Assembly: GCA_041584475.1 (NCBI GenBank) | Contig: JBFHDX010000004.1 | Coordinates: forward strand, 1 to 64,000 | From: JBFHDX01 sp041584475 | GTDB lineage: Bacteria > Pseudomonadota > Alphaproteobacteria > UBA8366 > JADFVY01 | Length of the DNA: 64,000 bases | Direction of reading: 5' to 3' | Part shown: piece after piece, positions 1-8,532 of the stretch | How positions within the stretch are numbered: position 1 is the stretch's first letter | Layout: each line of letters begins with the position of its first letter | Program-made: the position numbers and the translations under genes | Notes under the pieces: generated by a model | Databases searched by the model: none | What the model saw: only the letters and a program-made list of their open reading frames with translations | What the model was told of the DNA's origin: nothing

Positions 1-19
1 ATGACGCCGCGGCGCCCGA

Positions 20-35
20 CGTTTCACGTGAAACA
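20..35. promoter_or_regulatory. parS: parS site 1 (ParB-binding centromere)
   Basis: The 14-bp palindrome GTTTCACGTGAAAC lies at 21-34. The surrounding 16-mer differs from the classical parS consensus TGTTTCACGTGAAACA only at its first base. It sits 64 bp upstream of mnmG, about 3.3 kb from parB, and a second copy lies at 2005-2020. ParB encoded in this window is the expected ligand. Confidence 0.92.
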
Positions 36-61
36 TCACCGCGGCGGCACCGCCGTTCCCT

Positions 62-90
62 TTGACAGGGCGCGGCTGCGGCCCTATCTA
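62..90 (+). promoter_or_regulatory. mnmG promoter (-35 TTGACA, -10 TATCTA)
   Basis: TTGACA at 62-67 and TATCTA at 85-90 are separated by 17 bp, a near-ideal housekeeping sigma-factor promoter. The predicted transcription start (about 95-99) coincides with the mnmG start codon at 99. The mRNA would therefore be leaderless or nearly so, and no Shine-Dalgarno sequence is visible. Confidence 0.6.
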
Positions 91-98
91 AGCGAGCC

Positions 99-1976
99 AT
101 GAATCGGATCGCGCGCAACAGCTGGGATGTCATCGTTGTCGGCGGCGGCCACGCCGGCTGCGAGGCCGCCGCCGCTGCGGCGCGGGTCGGCGCGCGAACG
201 CTGCTGGTCACGCAGCGGCCCGATACGATCGGCGAGATGTCGTGCAACCCGGCGATCGGCGGCCTCGGCAAGGGCCACCTCGTGCGCGAGATCGACGCGT
301 TGGACGGTCTGATGGGGCGCGTAACCGACGCTTCCGGCATTCAGTTCCGCCTCCTAAACCGCAGCAAGGGGCCGGCCGTGCGCGGGCCGCGCGCCCAGGC
401 CGACCGCGCCCTCTATCGGGCCTCGATGAGGCGCGAGCTCACGTCTCAGGACGGGCTCGACATCGTCGCCGCGTCCGTCGAGGACCTGCTGCTCGACGAG
501 CCGCGGCGAGCCGCCGGCGTGGTGACCGCCGACGGTCGCGAGTTCCGCGCGCCGCACGTCGTGCTGACGACGGGCACGTTCCTGCGCGGGGAGATCCATA
601 TCGGCGAGCGGCGCTGGCCGGCGGGGCGCGTCGGTGACGCGGCGTCCACGGGTCTGTCCGGGACGCTGGCCCGGTTCGGGTTCGCGCTTCGGCGGCTGAA
701 GACCGGCACGCCGCCGAGGCTGGACGGGCGAACGATCGACTACGCATCGCTCGTCGTCCAACATGGTGACGAGCCCCCGCAGCCCTTCTCGACGTTGACC
801 GAGCGGATCACGGTGCCGCAGACGGTCTGCCATATCACCGGCACGACGCCGCGCACGCACGAGATCATCGCGGCGAACCTTCACCGCTCACCCGTCTATG
901 CAGGGCGCATCGACGGCGTCGGCCCGCGCTACTGCCCGTCGATCGAGGACAAGGTGGTTCGCTTCGCGGAGCGCGGCCGGCACCAGATCTTCCTCGAGCC
1001 CGAAGGGCTGCACGATCACACCGTCTACCCGAACGGCATCTCGACGGCGCTGCCGGAAGACGTCCAGCTCGCCATGCTGCACACGATCCCGGGCCTCGGG
1101 AAAGCCGAGATGCTGCGGCCAGGCTACGCCATCGAGTACGACCACGTCGACCCGCGGGAACTGCAGCCCACGCTGGAGACGCGCCGTGTCCCGGGCCTCT
1201 ACCTGGCCGGCCAGATCAACGGTACGACCGGCTACGAAGAGGCGGCAGCCCAGGGACTCGTGGCCGGGGTCAACGCGGCGCGCGCCGCCTCGGGCAAAGC
1301 GGACTTCGTTATCGATAGGGCGGATGCCTATATCGGCGTGCTGATCGACGATCTGGTCACCAACGGCGTCACCGAGCCCTATCGAATGTTTACGTCGCGC
1401 GCGGAATACCGGCTTCGACTGCGCGCCGACAACGCCGATCAGCGGCTCACGCCGCGCGGCGAGGCCGCCGGCTGCGTCGGCGGGCGGCGCGCCGGCGCAT
1501 GGGCGGCGAAGCGGAAGGCCCTCGACGACGCGCGGTCGCTTGCGCGTCGGCTCGCGGCAAGCCCCAATGTGTTGGCTCGGCACGGGATTCATGTCAATCG
1601 AGACGGCCGCGTCCGCAGCGTGCACGAACTGCTCGGCCACCCCGAGATCACGCTCGAGCGCCTGCGGGCGGTCTGGCCCGAGCTCCGCGACATGCGTCCG
1701 GACGTTGCCGAGCAGATCGCGGTGGACGGCCTCTATGCGGGCTACATGGACCGTCAGGAAGCCGATGTCGAGGCGTTCCGGCGCGACGAGCGGCTCGCAC
1801 TGCCGGAGGACATCGATTATCACAGCATCGGTGGCCTCTCGAACGAGATGCGACAAACGCTCGCCACGGCCCGACCGGCAACGCTGGGCGCTGCATCGCG
1901 GCTTTCCGGGGTCACGCCGGCGGCGCTCGTCGCGTTGCTGCGGCACGTCAGGCGGGCGGAGCCCCGCGTCGGGTGA
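99..1976 (+). CDS. mnmG: tRNA uridine-5-carboxymethylaminomethyl modification enzyme MnmG (GidA)
   Basis: FAD-dependent subunit that works with MnmE to install the cmnm5 group on the wobble uridine of certain tRNAs in the cytoplasm. The 625-aa protein is the usual family length. It opens with a dinucleotide-binding motif GGGHAG (residues 15-20), then the family signatures SCNPAIGGLGKG and GTTGYEEAAAQG, and ends with the C-terminal helical domain used for MnmE contact (around DIDYHSIGGLSNE). The ATG at 99 leaves essentially no 5' leader behind the promoter at 62-90. The stop codon overlaps the rsmG start (GTGA), so the two are translationally coupled. mnmE is normally upstream but lies outside the window. 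Confidence 0.97.
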   Translation: MNRIARNSWDVIVVGGGHAGCEAAAAAARVGARTLLVTQRPDTIGEMSCNPAIGGLGKGHLVREIDALDGLMGRVTDASGIQFRLLNRSKGPAVRGPRAQADRALYRASMRRELTSQDGLDIVAASVEDLLLDEPRRAAGVVTADGREFRAPHVVLTTGTFLRGEIHIGERRWPAGRVGDAASTGLSGTLARFGFALRRLKTGTPPRLDGRTIDYASLVVQHGDEPPQPFSTLTERITVPQTVCHITGTTPRTHEIIAANLHRSPVYAGRIDGVGPRYCPSIEDKVVRFAERGRHQIFLEPEGLHDHTVYPNGISTALPEDVQLAMLHTIPGLGKAEMLRPGYAIEYDHVDPRELQPTLETRRVPGLYLAGQINGTTGYEEAAAQGLVAGVNAARAASGKADFVIDRADAYIGVLIDDLVTNGVTEPYRMFTSRAEYRLRLRADNADQRLTPRGEAAGCVGGRRAGAWAAKRKALDDARSLARRLAASPNVLARHGIHVNRDGRVRSVHELLGHPEITLERLRAVWPELRDMRPDVAEQIAVDGLYAGYMDRQEADVEAFRRDERLALPEDIDYHSIGGLSNEMRQTLATARPATLGAASRLSGVTPAALVALLRHVRRAEPRVG

Positions 1977-2590
1977 CGCCGCAGGAATTCGCCGCCGAGA
2001 CCGGTGTTTCACGTGAAACCCTGGCCCGGCTGCAGGCGTATGCGGATCTTCTCGTCAAGTGGAACCGCTCCGTCAATCTCGTCGGCCGCTCGACGCTGCC
2101 GGACCTGTGGCGCCGGCACATGCTCGATTCGGCCCAGCTCTGGCCGCTCGTTCCGGCGCATGCGCGCACGCTTGTCGACCTTGGCAGCGGCGCCGGATTC
2201 CCCGGAATGGTGCTGGCGATCATGGGCGCAGGCGGCGTCCATCTGATCGAGTCGAACCGACGCAAATGCGCCTTTCTGCGGACGGTCGGGCGGGCAACGG
2301 GGACCGAAGTCACCATCCATGCCAAGCGCGTCACGGAGGTGACCCCATTCAGCGCCGATGTGATCGTCTCGAGAGGGCTCGCCGACCTCCCCAGCCTACT
2401 AGATCTAGCTTCGGATTTTACCAGCGAACACAGCATATTGCTATTTTTGAAGGGTAGGGGCGCAAATCTTGAATTGACCGAGGCGGCCAAAAGATGGAAT
2501 ATGCGGTGGCAGAAAATTCCGAGTCGTACCGATTCGGACGGATGGATTCTACGTGTGGAGGCTATTTCCAGTGATTTACGCGCCCCCTGA
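1973..2590 (+). CDS. rsmG: 16S rRNA (guanine-527-N7)-methyltransferase RsmG (GidB)
   Basis: SAM-dependent methyltransferase that modifies G527 of 16S rRNA. The 205-aa protein carries the SAM-binding loop VDLGSGAGFPG (from about residue 68) and the family N-terminus SRETLARLQAYADLLVKWN. I chose the GTG at 1973 because it overlaps the mnmG stop (GTGA) and gives the normal length. The codons for VSRET are built on a parS palindrome, so this gene carries a centromere site in its coding sequence. The last 60 codons are much more AT-rich than the rest (26/60 G+C at 2401-2460 versus 41/60 at 2161-2220), and a possible parAB promoter lies there. Confidence 0.95.
   Translation: MTPQEFAAETGVSRETLARLQAYADLLVKWNRSVNLVGRSTLPDLWRRHMLDSAQLWPLVPAHARTLVDLGSGAGFPGMVLAIMGAGGVHLIESNRRKCAFLRTVGRATGTEVTIHAKRVTEVTPFSADVIVSRGLADLPSLLDLASDFTSEHSILLFLKGRGANLELTEAAKRWNMRWQKIPSRTDSDGWILRVEAISSDLRAP
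2005..2020. promoter_or_regulatory. parS: parS site 2, inside the rsmG coding region
   Basis: GTTTCACGTGAAAC at 2006-2019. The 16-mer differs from the parS consensus only at its last base. It is in frame within rsmG, where it encodes the residues VSRE(T), and lies 1985 bp from site 1. Placement of parS within gidB is a known arrangement in several bacteria. Confidence 0.92.
2474..2502 (+). promoter_or_regulatory. possible parAB promoter within rsmG
   Basis: TTGACC at 2474-2479 and GAATAT at 2497-2502, with 17 bp between them, lie in the AT-rich 3' end of rsmG about 70 bp before parA. The -10 is weak. parAB may simply be read through from mnmG-rsmG. Confidence 0.25.
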
Positions 2591-3383
2591 CGAGAGCCCG
2601 ACGACGCGATCCCGTATCTTCGCCCTGGCGAACCAGAAGGGCGGTGTCGGCAAGACGACCACCGCCATCAACCTCGGCACCGCGCTCGCGGCGACGGGCA
2701 AGCAGGTGCTGATCATCGACCTCGATCCACAGGGCAATGCAAGTACGGGGCTCGGGCTCGACGCGGTGCACCGTAAGGTAACCACCTACGACGTGCTGTT
2801 CGACGAGCAACTGCTCGATGCCGCCGCGCTCGAGACGATGATACCGGGTCTCTCGGTCGTGCCGTCGACGCGCGATCTGTCCGGTGCCGAGCTCGAGCTG
2901 GTCGAGGCGGCACGGCGCGAGCATCGGCTCGCAGACGCGCTGAAGCGCGTGGACAGTCGCTGGGACTATGTGCTGATCGACTGTCCGCCATCACTTAACT
3001 TATTGACACTGAACGCACTTGTCGCGGCAGATGCCGTTCTGGTCCCGCTCCAGTGCGAGTTTTACGCCCTCGAGGGGTTGAGCCATCTGCTGCGCACGAT
3101 CGAGCGGGTCAAAAGGGCACTCAACCCGCGGCTGGAAATCCAGGGCGTCGTGCTGACGATGTTCGACCGGCGCAACAATCTCTGCGACATGGTCGCAGCG
3201 GACGTGCGCAGCCACTTCGGAGCGAAGGTGTACGAGACCGTGATCCCGCGCAATGTGAGGGTTTCCGAGGCGCCGTCCTACGGCAAGCCGGTCTTGCTCT
3301 ACGACTGGCGGTGCGCCGGCAGCCAGGCCTACATCCACCTCGCCAGCGAGATGCTGCGACGCGACCGGGGGATGGCCGCATGA
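2571..3383 (+). CDS. parA: chromosome-partitioning ATPase ParA
   Basis: Walker-type ATPase of the ParABS segregation system. With ParB and parS it moves the newly replicated origin. The 270-aa protein has the deviant Walker A motif KGGVGKTTT with the signature lysine at about residue 23 and the catalytic-loop lysine at about 28, followed by DLDPQGNASTGLG and the Walker B-like VLIDCPPSLNLLT. I chose the GTG at 2571 because it is preceded by GGAGG (2557-2561) at good spacing. An earlier in-frame GTG at 2553 has none. It overlaps rsmG by 20 nt, and its stop overlaps the parB start. Confidence 0.96.
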   Translation: MIYAPPDESPTTRSRIFALANQKGGVGKTTTAINLGTALAATGKQVLIIDLDPQGNASTGLGLDAVHRKVTTYDVLFDEQLLDAAALETMIPGLSVVPSTRDLSGAELELVEAARREHRLADALKRVDSRWDYVLIDCPPSLNLLTLNALVAADAVLVPLQCEFYALEGLSHLLRTIERVKRALNPRLEIQGVVLTMFDRRNNLCDMVAADVRSHFGAKVYETVIPRNVRVSEAPSYGKPVLLYDWRCAGSQAYIHLASEMLRRDRGMAA

Positions 3384-4267
3384 TGCCCGCGGAAGAGGGA
3401 CGCCGCCGCGGTCTCGGCCGCGGACTCTCGGCACTGCTCGGTGACGAGCCCGTCGAGGAGAGCACGCCGCAAGCCGGGGAGAATCGCGTGGCGCGCATGA
3501 TTCCGCTCGACTATCTCCGCCCGAGCGCATTTCAGCCGCGCAAGCGCTTCGACGACGAGGCGTTCGCGGCGCTCGTCAGCTCCGTCCGGGAAAAAGGCGT
3601 GCTCCAGCCGCTGCTGGTGCGGCCCGATCCCGGGCAGCAGGGCCGCTACGAGATCGTCGCCGGCGAACGCCGCTGGCGCGCTGCCCAGCAGGCGCAGATC
3701 CACGAAATCCCGGCCGTCGTCAAGGAGCTTTCCGATCGCGACACGCTGGAAGTCGCGCTTGTCGAAAACCTGCAGCGCGAGGACCTGACGCCGCTCGAAG
3801 AGGCCGAGGCCTACAACCGGCTGATGAACGAGTTCGGCCATACCCAGGAGATCCTGGCGCAGGCCGTCGGAAAGAGCCGCAGCCACGTGGCCAACATGAT
3901 CCGGTTGCTCGGGTTGCCCGAGCCGGTCCGCCGGATGCTCGACGAAGGCCTGCTGACGGCCGGCCACGCGCGCGCGCTGATCAACGCGGCAAGTCCCGAG
4001 GCGCTGGCCAAGGAAATTATCCGGCGTGACCTCAACGTGCGCCAGGCCGAGGATCTCGCGCGCCGCCAGAAGACGCCGCGCGAGGCCAAACCCGGAAGCA
4101 CGGCGGCGCGCGACCCCAACATCGCCTCGCTCGAGCACGAGCTTTCGGAGCGTCTCGGCCTGAAGGTCCGGATTGCGACACGACGGACCGGGTCGGGAAC
4201 GATGACGATCCACTACGGGTCGCCGGACCAGCTCGACGACGTGTTGCGGCGACTGCAGCGGGACTAG
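3380..4267 (+). CDS. parB: chromosome-partitioning protein ParB
   Basis: CTP-dependent clamp that loads at parS and spreads along origin-proximal DNA. The 295-aa protein shows the short N-terminal ParA-activating tail (RRRGLGRGLSALLG), the ParB/Srx CTPase box with GERRWRA, a helix-turn-helix for parS recognition (TQEILAQAVGKSRSHVANMI), and a C-terminal dimerisation segment ending LRRLQRD. Two in-frame ATGs (3380 and 3383) overlap the parA stop, so either could start the protein. Both target sites lie in the same 4.3 kb, at 20 and 2005. The gene converges on holA. Confidence 0.96.
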   Translation: MMPAEEGRRRGLGRGLSALLGDEPVEESTPQAGENRVARMIPLDYLRPSAFQPRKRFDDEAFAALVSSVREKGVLQPLLVRPDPGQQGRYEIVAGERRWRAAQQAQIHEIPAVVKELSDRDTLEVALVENLQREDLTPLEEAEAYNRLMNEFGHTQEILAQAVGKSRSHVANMIRLLGLPEPVRRMLDEGLLTAGHARALINAASPEALAKEIIRRDLNVRQAEDLARRQKTPREAKPGSTAARDPNIASLEHELSERLGLKVRIATRRTGSGTMTIHYGSPDQLDDVLRRLQRD

Positions 4268-4297
4268 GATTTCACCCCGGAAGGCCCGGCCATACGC

Positions 4298-5347
4298 CTA
4301 GGCCGGTCGCCGCCGCGCCAGCGAGGCGACCTGGAGCAGTGCTCGGCCGCAGATTGCGGTGGCCGGCATGCCGGTGCGCTTGCATTGCCGCTCGGCATCG
4401 AGCACCAGGGCCAGGGCCCGTGCGATCGCCGCCGGCGGCCATGACTTCGCTTGCGCAACGATGCGGTCGACATGGAGGACGAAGATCGGGGGCTGCAATC
4501 CCTGAACCGCCTTTTTCGGCGTTTCTCCGCCGTCGAGCCGCGCGGCGATCCAGTGCAGCCGCATGAGATGGCGTGCCGTCGCGCGCAGGATTGTTACCGG
4601 GTTGGCGCCCTCCTCGAGGCTTGCGGCGAGTTCCCTGTCGAGCCCGGCGCGGTCGCCGTCGGCGGCGGCGAAGACGATGCCGTCGAGGGTGCGCAGCGCG
4701 TTGTCACCGATACAGGCCTGTGCGTCGGCGAGCTCGACGCGGCCCCCCGCTCCGGCATAGAGCGCGAGTTTTTCGAGCTCGGCACGGCTGACACCGCGAT
4801 CGACGCCCAGATTCGCCGTCAAATAGGCCCGCGCGTCGGCTGTCGCGGTGATGTTCAGGCCACCGAACGTCTCGTCGATGAGGCGATCCAGCGTCTGCGC
4901 ATCATCGGCGTAGCACGGCAGCGCCACCGCGTTGCTCGCTTCCTCGAATATCCGCCGCAGCGGCGCCCGCGGACCTAGATTGCCGGCCTGCAGCACGACG
5001 AGCGCGTCGCCGACGGGGGCTTCGAGGAACGCCGAGACCGCACGCGCGATACGGTCCGCCATACCGGGAGCGGACGGACTGGCGTCGCGCACGCGCACCA
5101 CCTTGCGGCCGCCGGTAAGCGGAATCGACGCCGCCTCGTCGGCGAGCCGTGGCGGGTCTCCGGCCACCACCTCGCCCGTCAGCTCGCTGAGCAGGAACGG
5201 ATCGTCGTCTCCACCGACCGCCATCCTGACCAGCTTGTCCACGCGCTCGCTCACCAGCCCGTCATCGGGTCCGTACACGAGTATTCCGAGGATCGCCGGA
5301 TCCGGCTTGCGTACGAACGTATCAACGCTGCCGGCGCGAATCTTCAT
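4298..5347 (-). CDS. holA: DNA polymerase III delta subunit HolA
   Basis: Clamp-loader subunit that opens the beta sliding clamp during replication. The 349-aa protein fits the HolA family in length and in recognisable blocks: the N-terminal YGPDDGLVSERVDKL, the central GDALVVLQAGNL, ELEKLALYAG and ANPVTILRATARHLMRL. The start ATG overlaps the lptE stop by 4 nt. The order leuS-lptE-holA on one strand is common in proteobacteria and supports co-transcription. A 6-bp inverted repeat (4286-4291 with 4301-4306) spans the convergent end with parB, but it lacks a T run. Confidence 0.92.
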   Translation of the reverse strand: MKIRAGSVDTFVRKPDPAILGILVYGPDDGLVSERVDKLVRMAVGGDDDPFLLSELTGEVVAGDPPRLADEAASIPLTGGRKVVRVRDASPSAPGMADRIARAVSAFLEAPVGDALVVLQAGNLGPRAPLRRIFEEASNAVALPCYADDAQTLDRLIDETFGGLNITATADARAYLTANLGVDRGVSRAELEKLALYAGAGGRVELADAQACIGDNALRTLDGIVFAAADGDRAGLDRELAASLEEGANPVTILRATARHLMRLHWIAARLDGGETPKKAVQGLQPPIFVLHVDRIVAQAKSWPPAAIARALALVLDAERQCKRTGMPATAICGRALLQVASLARRRPA

Positions 5348-5880
5348 TGCGCGGCCATTTCCGCGCCGCGCCTGCGGAAGTAGAGCGCGAGAACGGTGCG
5401 GATCTCGTCGCTGACCTCGCGCGCGGCACGGTCGATGGCGTCGAGTTCCGCGCTCCGCGTGGCAAGCGCCGAATTGACGATGTTGTAGCTGTTGGCCGAG
5501 CGGGCAGCCCGCCGCAGCAGCGTCTCCCCGGTCTCGATCTCGACGAGTTCGATGTTCGCGGTAAGCACGAGCTTGGCCCGCGTCACGGTCTCGTCCTTCT
5601 CGACGTCGAGGACGACGCGCGCCATCGCCAGATCGACGTCGAGGCTGTACAGCGGGCTCAGTGGCCGCCCGCGCCGGTTCAGACGGTCGAGCAGGTAATT
5701 GTGGACCTGCTGGCCGACGCGCTGGGGGATAACCTCGACCTTGATGCGGGCCAGATCCTCGTCCACATCGGCGGCGACCCGGCGCGCATAGAGCGGCTCG
5801 AAGCCGCAGGCCGCAAGTCCGACCGCGGCGGCCGCCCCGGTCATGCCCAGAAAGCGTCGCCTGCTGCTACACCACGACAT
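5344..5880 (-). CDS. lptE: LPS-assembly lipoprotein LptE
   Basis: Outer-membrane lipoprotein that plugs the LptD translocon and helps place lipopolysaccharide in the outer leaflet. The 178-aa protein begins with a signal sequence ending in the lipobox LAAC (cysteine at about 24), followed by GFEPLYARR, which is typical of LptE. The n-region holds SRRRFLG, an exact match to the twin-arginine S-R-R-x-F-L core, which is unusual for a protein of the Lol pathway. The start ATG at 5880 lies 14 nt inside the end of leuS, and the stop overlaps the holA start. Family membership is supported by context as well as sequence. Confidence 0.88.
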   Translation of the reverse strand: MSWCSSRRRFLGMTGAAAAVGLAACGFEPLYARRVAADVDEDLARIKVEVIPQRVGQQVHNYLLDRLNRRGRPLSPLYSLDVDLAMARVVLDVEKDETVTRAKLVLTANIELVEIETGETLLRRAARSANSYNIVNSALATRSAELDAIDRAAREVSDEIRTVLALYFRRRGAEMAAQ

Positions 5881-8449
5881 TGACGATCTTGTTCGGTACC
5901 ACGACGACCTTGCGCGGCGCCTTGCCCTCGATCGCGCGTTTGACACCGTCGAGCTCCAGCGCCTCGGCTTCCGCCACCTCGCGGTCGGCATCCCGCGGCA
6001 GATCTATGGTCCCGCGCAGCTTGCCGTTCACCTGTACGGCAATGGTTATGGTCTCCTCGACGAGCAGCGCGGGGTCGACGTCCGGCCAGGCCGTATCCGC
6101 CAGCGGCGATTCGTGGCCGAGCCGCTGCCACAGCTCCTCGGCGATATGCGGCACCATCGGCCCCAACAGCCGGACCGCGACATCCAGCCCCTCCCGCCTG
6201 ACCCACGCGACATCGGCGGCATCGCCCGTCAACTCGCCGAGCATGTTGGTCAGCTCCCGGATCCGGGCGACCGCGCGGTTGAAGCGGAATTTCTCGAGAT
6301 CGTCGGTAACCCCGGCGATCGTCTTGTGCACGAGACGCCTGGCAGCGCTCGCGGCATCGTCGAACGACTCGGGCTCCGGGGCGTCGGCGGCGGCGATCGG
6401 GCCGCCCGGCGCGGCAACCAAGCGCCACAGCCGGTTGATATAGCGCCAGGCACCGTCGATGCCGGCATCGGTCCATTCCAGGTCGCGTTCCGGCGGACTG
6501 TCGGAGAGCATGAACAGGCGGGCGGTATCGGCGCCGTAGGTATCGATGATCTGTTCCGGGTCGATCACGTTCTTGCGCGACTTGCTCATCGACTCGGAGC
6601 GACCGATGGTGACCGGACCCCCGTCCTTTACCTTGATCGCGCTGCCGTCGGGGCGCTTTTCGACTTCGTTCGGAAACAGCCACTTTCCGTTCCGGTCGCG
6701 ATAGGTCTCGTGGCACACCATCCCCTGCGTGAACAGGCCGGCGAACGGCTCGTCGAGCGATACGTGCCCGGCCTTTCGCATCGCCCGGGTAAAGAACCGC
6801 GAGTAGAGGAGGTGCAGAATCGCGTGCTCGATGCCGCCGATATACTGGTCGACGGGGAGCCAGTGATCGACCGAGCGTCGCTCCGTCGGCACGTCCGCGC
6901 GCGGTGAGCAAAATCGTGCGAAATACCACGAGGAATCGACGAACGTGTCCATCGTGTCGGTCTCCCGGCGGGCCTCGCCGCCGCAGCCCGGGCAGTCGAC
7001 GTGTTTCCAGGTCGGGTGCAGATCGAGGGGATTTCCGGGCTTTCCGAATTCGACGTCGTCGGGAAGCAGCACGGGGAGATCGCTGCGCGGCACTGGGACA
7101 ACGCCGCATGACGCGCAATGGATCACCGGAATCGGACAGCCCCAATAGCGCTGGCGCGAGATCCCCCAGTCGCGCAGCCGATACACGGTGGTCGCCTCGC
7201 CGATGCCGTCCGCCTGCAGCCGCTCCGCCATGCGCCGCAGGGCGGCCGGCACGTCGAGGCCGTCGAGGAAATCGGAATTGATCAGCACGCCGTCGTCGAC
7301 GAACGCCTCGTCGGCGACCGCGAAGTCCGCCGGGTCCGCGTCGCGCGGAGCGACCACGGGGATCACGTCGAGCCCGTATCGGCGCGCGAAGTCGAGGTCC
7401 CGCTGGTCGTGCGCCGGACAGCCGAAGATGGCGCCGGTGCCGTACTCCATGAGGACGAAATTGGCGATATAGAGGGGCACAACGCGCTTCGCGTCGAACG
7501 GGTGCCGCACCACGAGCCCCGTATCGTGGCCGCGCTTGTCGGCCGCCTCGATCGCCGCCTCGCTGGTACCGAGCCGGTCGCACTCTGCGACGAAATCCGC
7601 TATCTCGCGGTCTTTCGCGGCGAGCTGCGCCGCCAGCGGATGGTGCGGCGAAAGCGCGCAGAAGGTCATGCCGAACAGCGTGTCGTGCCGGGTCGTGAAG
7701 ACCTCGAGCGTCTCGGGCAGCTGCCGTCCGGTTGCGCCGTCGGCGACGGAAAACCGTATGCTGGCCCCCTGCGAACGGCCGATCCAGTTCTCCTGCATCA
7801 GCCGCACGCGTTCCGGCCAGCGGTTCAGCGTCGCCAGCGACTCGAGCAATTCGTCACTGAACGCCGTGATGCGCAGGAACCATTGCGCAAGCTTGCGGCG
7901 CTCGATCAGGGCACCCGACCGCCAGCCGCGGCCGTCGATGACCTGCTCGTTGGCGAGCACCGTATTGTCCACCGGATCCCAGTTCACGGAGGACTCGCGG
8001 CGATAGGCCAGCCCGGCCTCGAGAAAATCCAGAAACAGCGCCTGCTGATGGCGGTAATAGCCGGGGTGGCAGGTCGCGATCTCGCGCTCCCAATCGAGCG
8101 AGAGCCCCATCTGCTGGAGCTGCCGGCGCATCGTGGCGATGTTTGAATAGGTCCACTCGGCCGGATGGATGCCGCGCTCCATGGCCGCGTTCTCCGCCGG
8201 CAGGCCGAAGGCGTCCCAGCCCATCGGGTGGAGGACGTTGAAGCCGGCCGCCCGCTTGTAGCGCGCTACGACATCGCCCATCGTGTAGTTGCGCACATGG
8301 CCCATATGAATGCGGCCCGACGGGTAGGGGAACATCTCCAGCACATAATATTTCGGCCGCTCGTCCGAATCCCCGGCGGCGAACGAGCGATGCTCGGCCC
8401 ACGCCTTCTGCCACTTGGCCTCGGTTTCCTTGAAATTGTAACGGCTCAT
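5867..8449 (-). CDS. leuS: leucyl-tRNA synthetase
   Basis: Class I aminoacyl-tRNA synthetase that charges tRNA-Leu. The 860-aa length is standard. It has the HIGH-type motif HMGH (residues 48-51) after FPYPSGR, an editing (CP1) domain with a threonine-rich pocket and GTGAIFGCPAHDQRD, a zinc-ribbon-like insertion with CASCG and CPGCGG, and the KMSKS-type loop SMSKSRKN near residue 620. The C-terminus ends in the anticodon-binding and Leu-specific domains. It is the first large gene of the leuS-lptE-holA group and is preceded by the DUF3576 lipoprotein on the same strand with an 83-nt gap. Confidence 0.98.
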   Translation of the reverse strand: MSRYNFKETEAKWQKAWAEHRSFAAGDSDERPKYYVLEMFPYPSGRIHMGHVRNYTMGDVVARYKRAAGFNVLHPMGWDAFGLPAENAAMERGIHPAEWTYSNIATMRRQLQQMGLSLDWEREIATCHPGYYRHQQALFLDFLEAGLAYRRESSVNWDPVDNTVLANEQVIDGRGWRSGALIERRKLAQWFLRITAFSDELLESLATLNRWPERVRLMQENWIGRSQGASIRFSVADGATGRQLPETLEVFTTRHDTLFGMTFCALSPHHPLAAQLAAKDREIADFVAECDRLGTSEAAIEAADKRGHDTGLVVRHPFDAKRVVPLYIANFVLMEYGTGAIFGCPAHDQRDLDFARRYGLDVIPVVAPRDADPADFAVADEAFVDDGVLINSDFLDGLDVPAALRRMAERLQADGIGEATTVYRLRDWGISRQRYWGCPIPVIHCASCGVVPVPRSDLPVLLPDDVEFGKPGNPLDLHPTWKHVDCPGCGGEARRETDTMDTFVDSSWYFARFCSPRADVPTERRSVDHWLPVDQYIGGIEHAILHLLYSRFFTRAMRKAGHVSLDEPFAGLFTQGMVCHETYRDRNGKWLFPNEVEKRPDGSAIKVKDGGPVTIGRSESMSKSRKNVIDPEQIIDTYGADTARLFMLSDSPPERDLEWTDAGIDGAWRYINRLWRLVAAPGGPIAAADAPEPESFDDAASAARRLVHKTIAGVTDDLEKFRFNRAVARIRELTNMLGELTGDAADVAWVRREGLDVAVRLLGPMVPHIAEELWQRLGHESPLADTAWPDVDPALLVEETITIAVQVNGKLRGTIDLPRDADREVAEAEALELDGVKRAIEGKAPRKVVVVPNKIVNVVV

Positions 8450-8532
8450 TCGATCGCGTCGCCTTCGCTATCCCGGCTCCGACAGCAACCGGGCCGCCAG
8501 TTTCCGGGCATCGGAGTCCCACCCCCCGTGTG

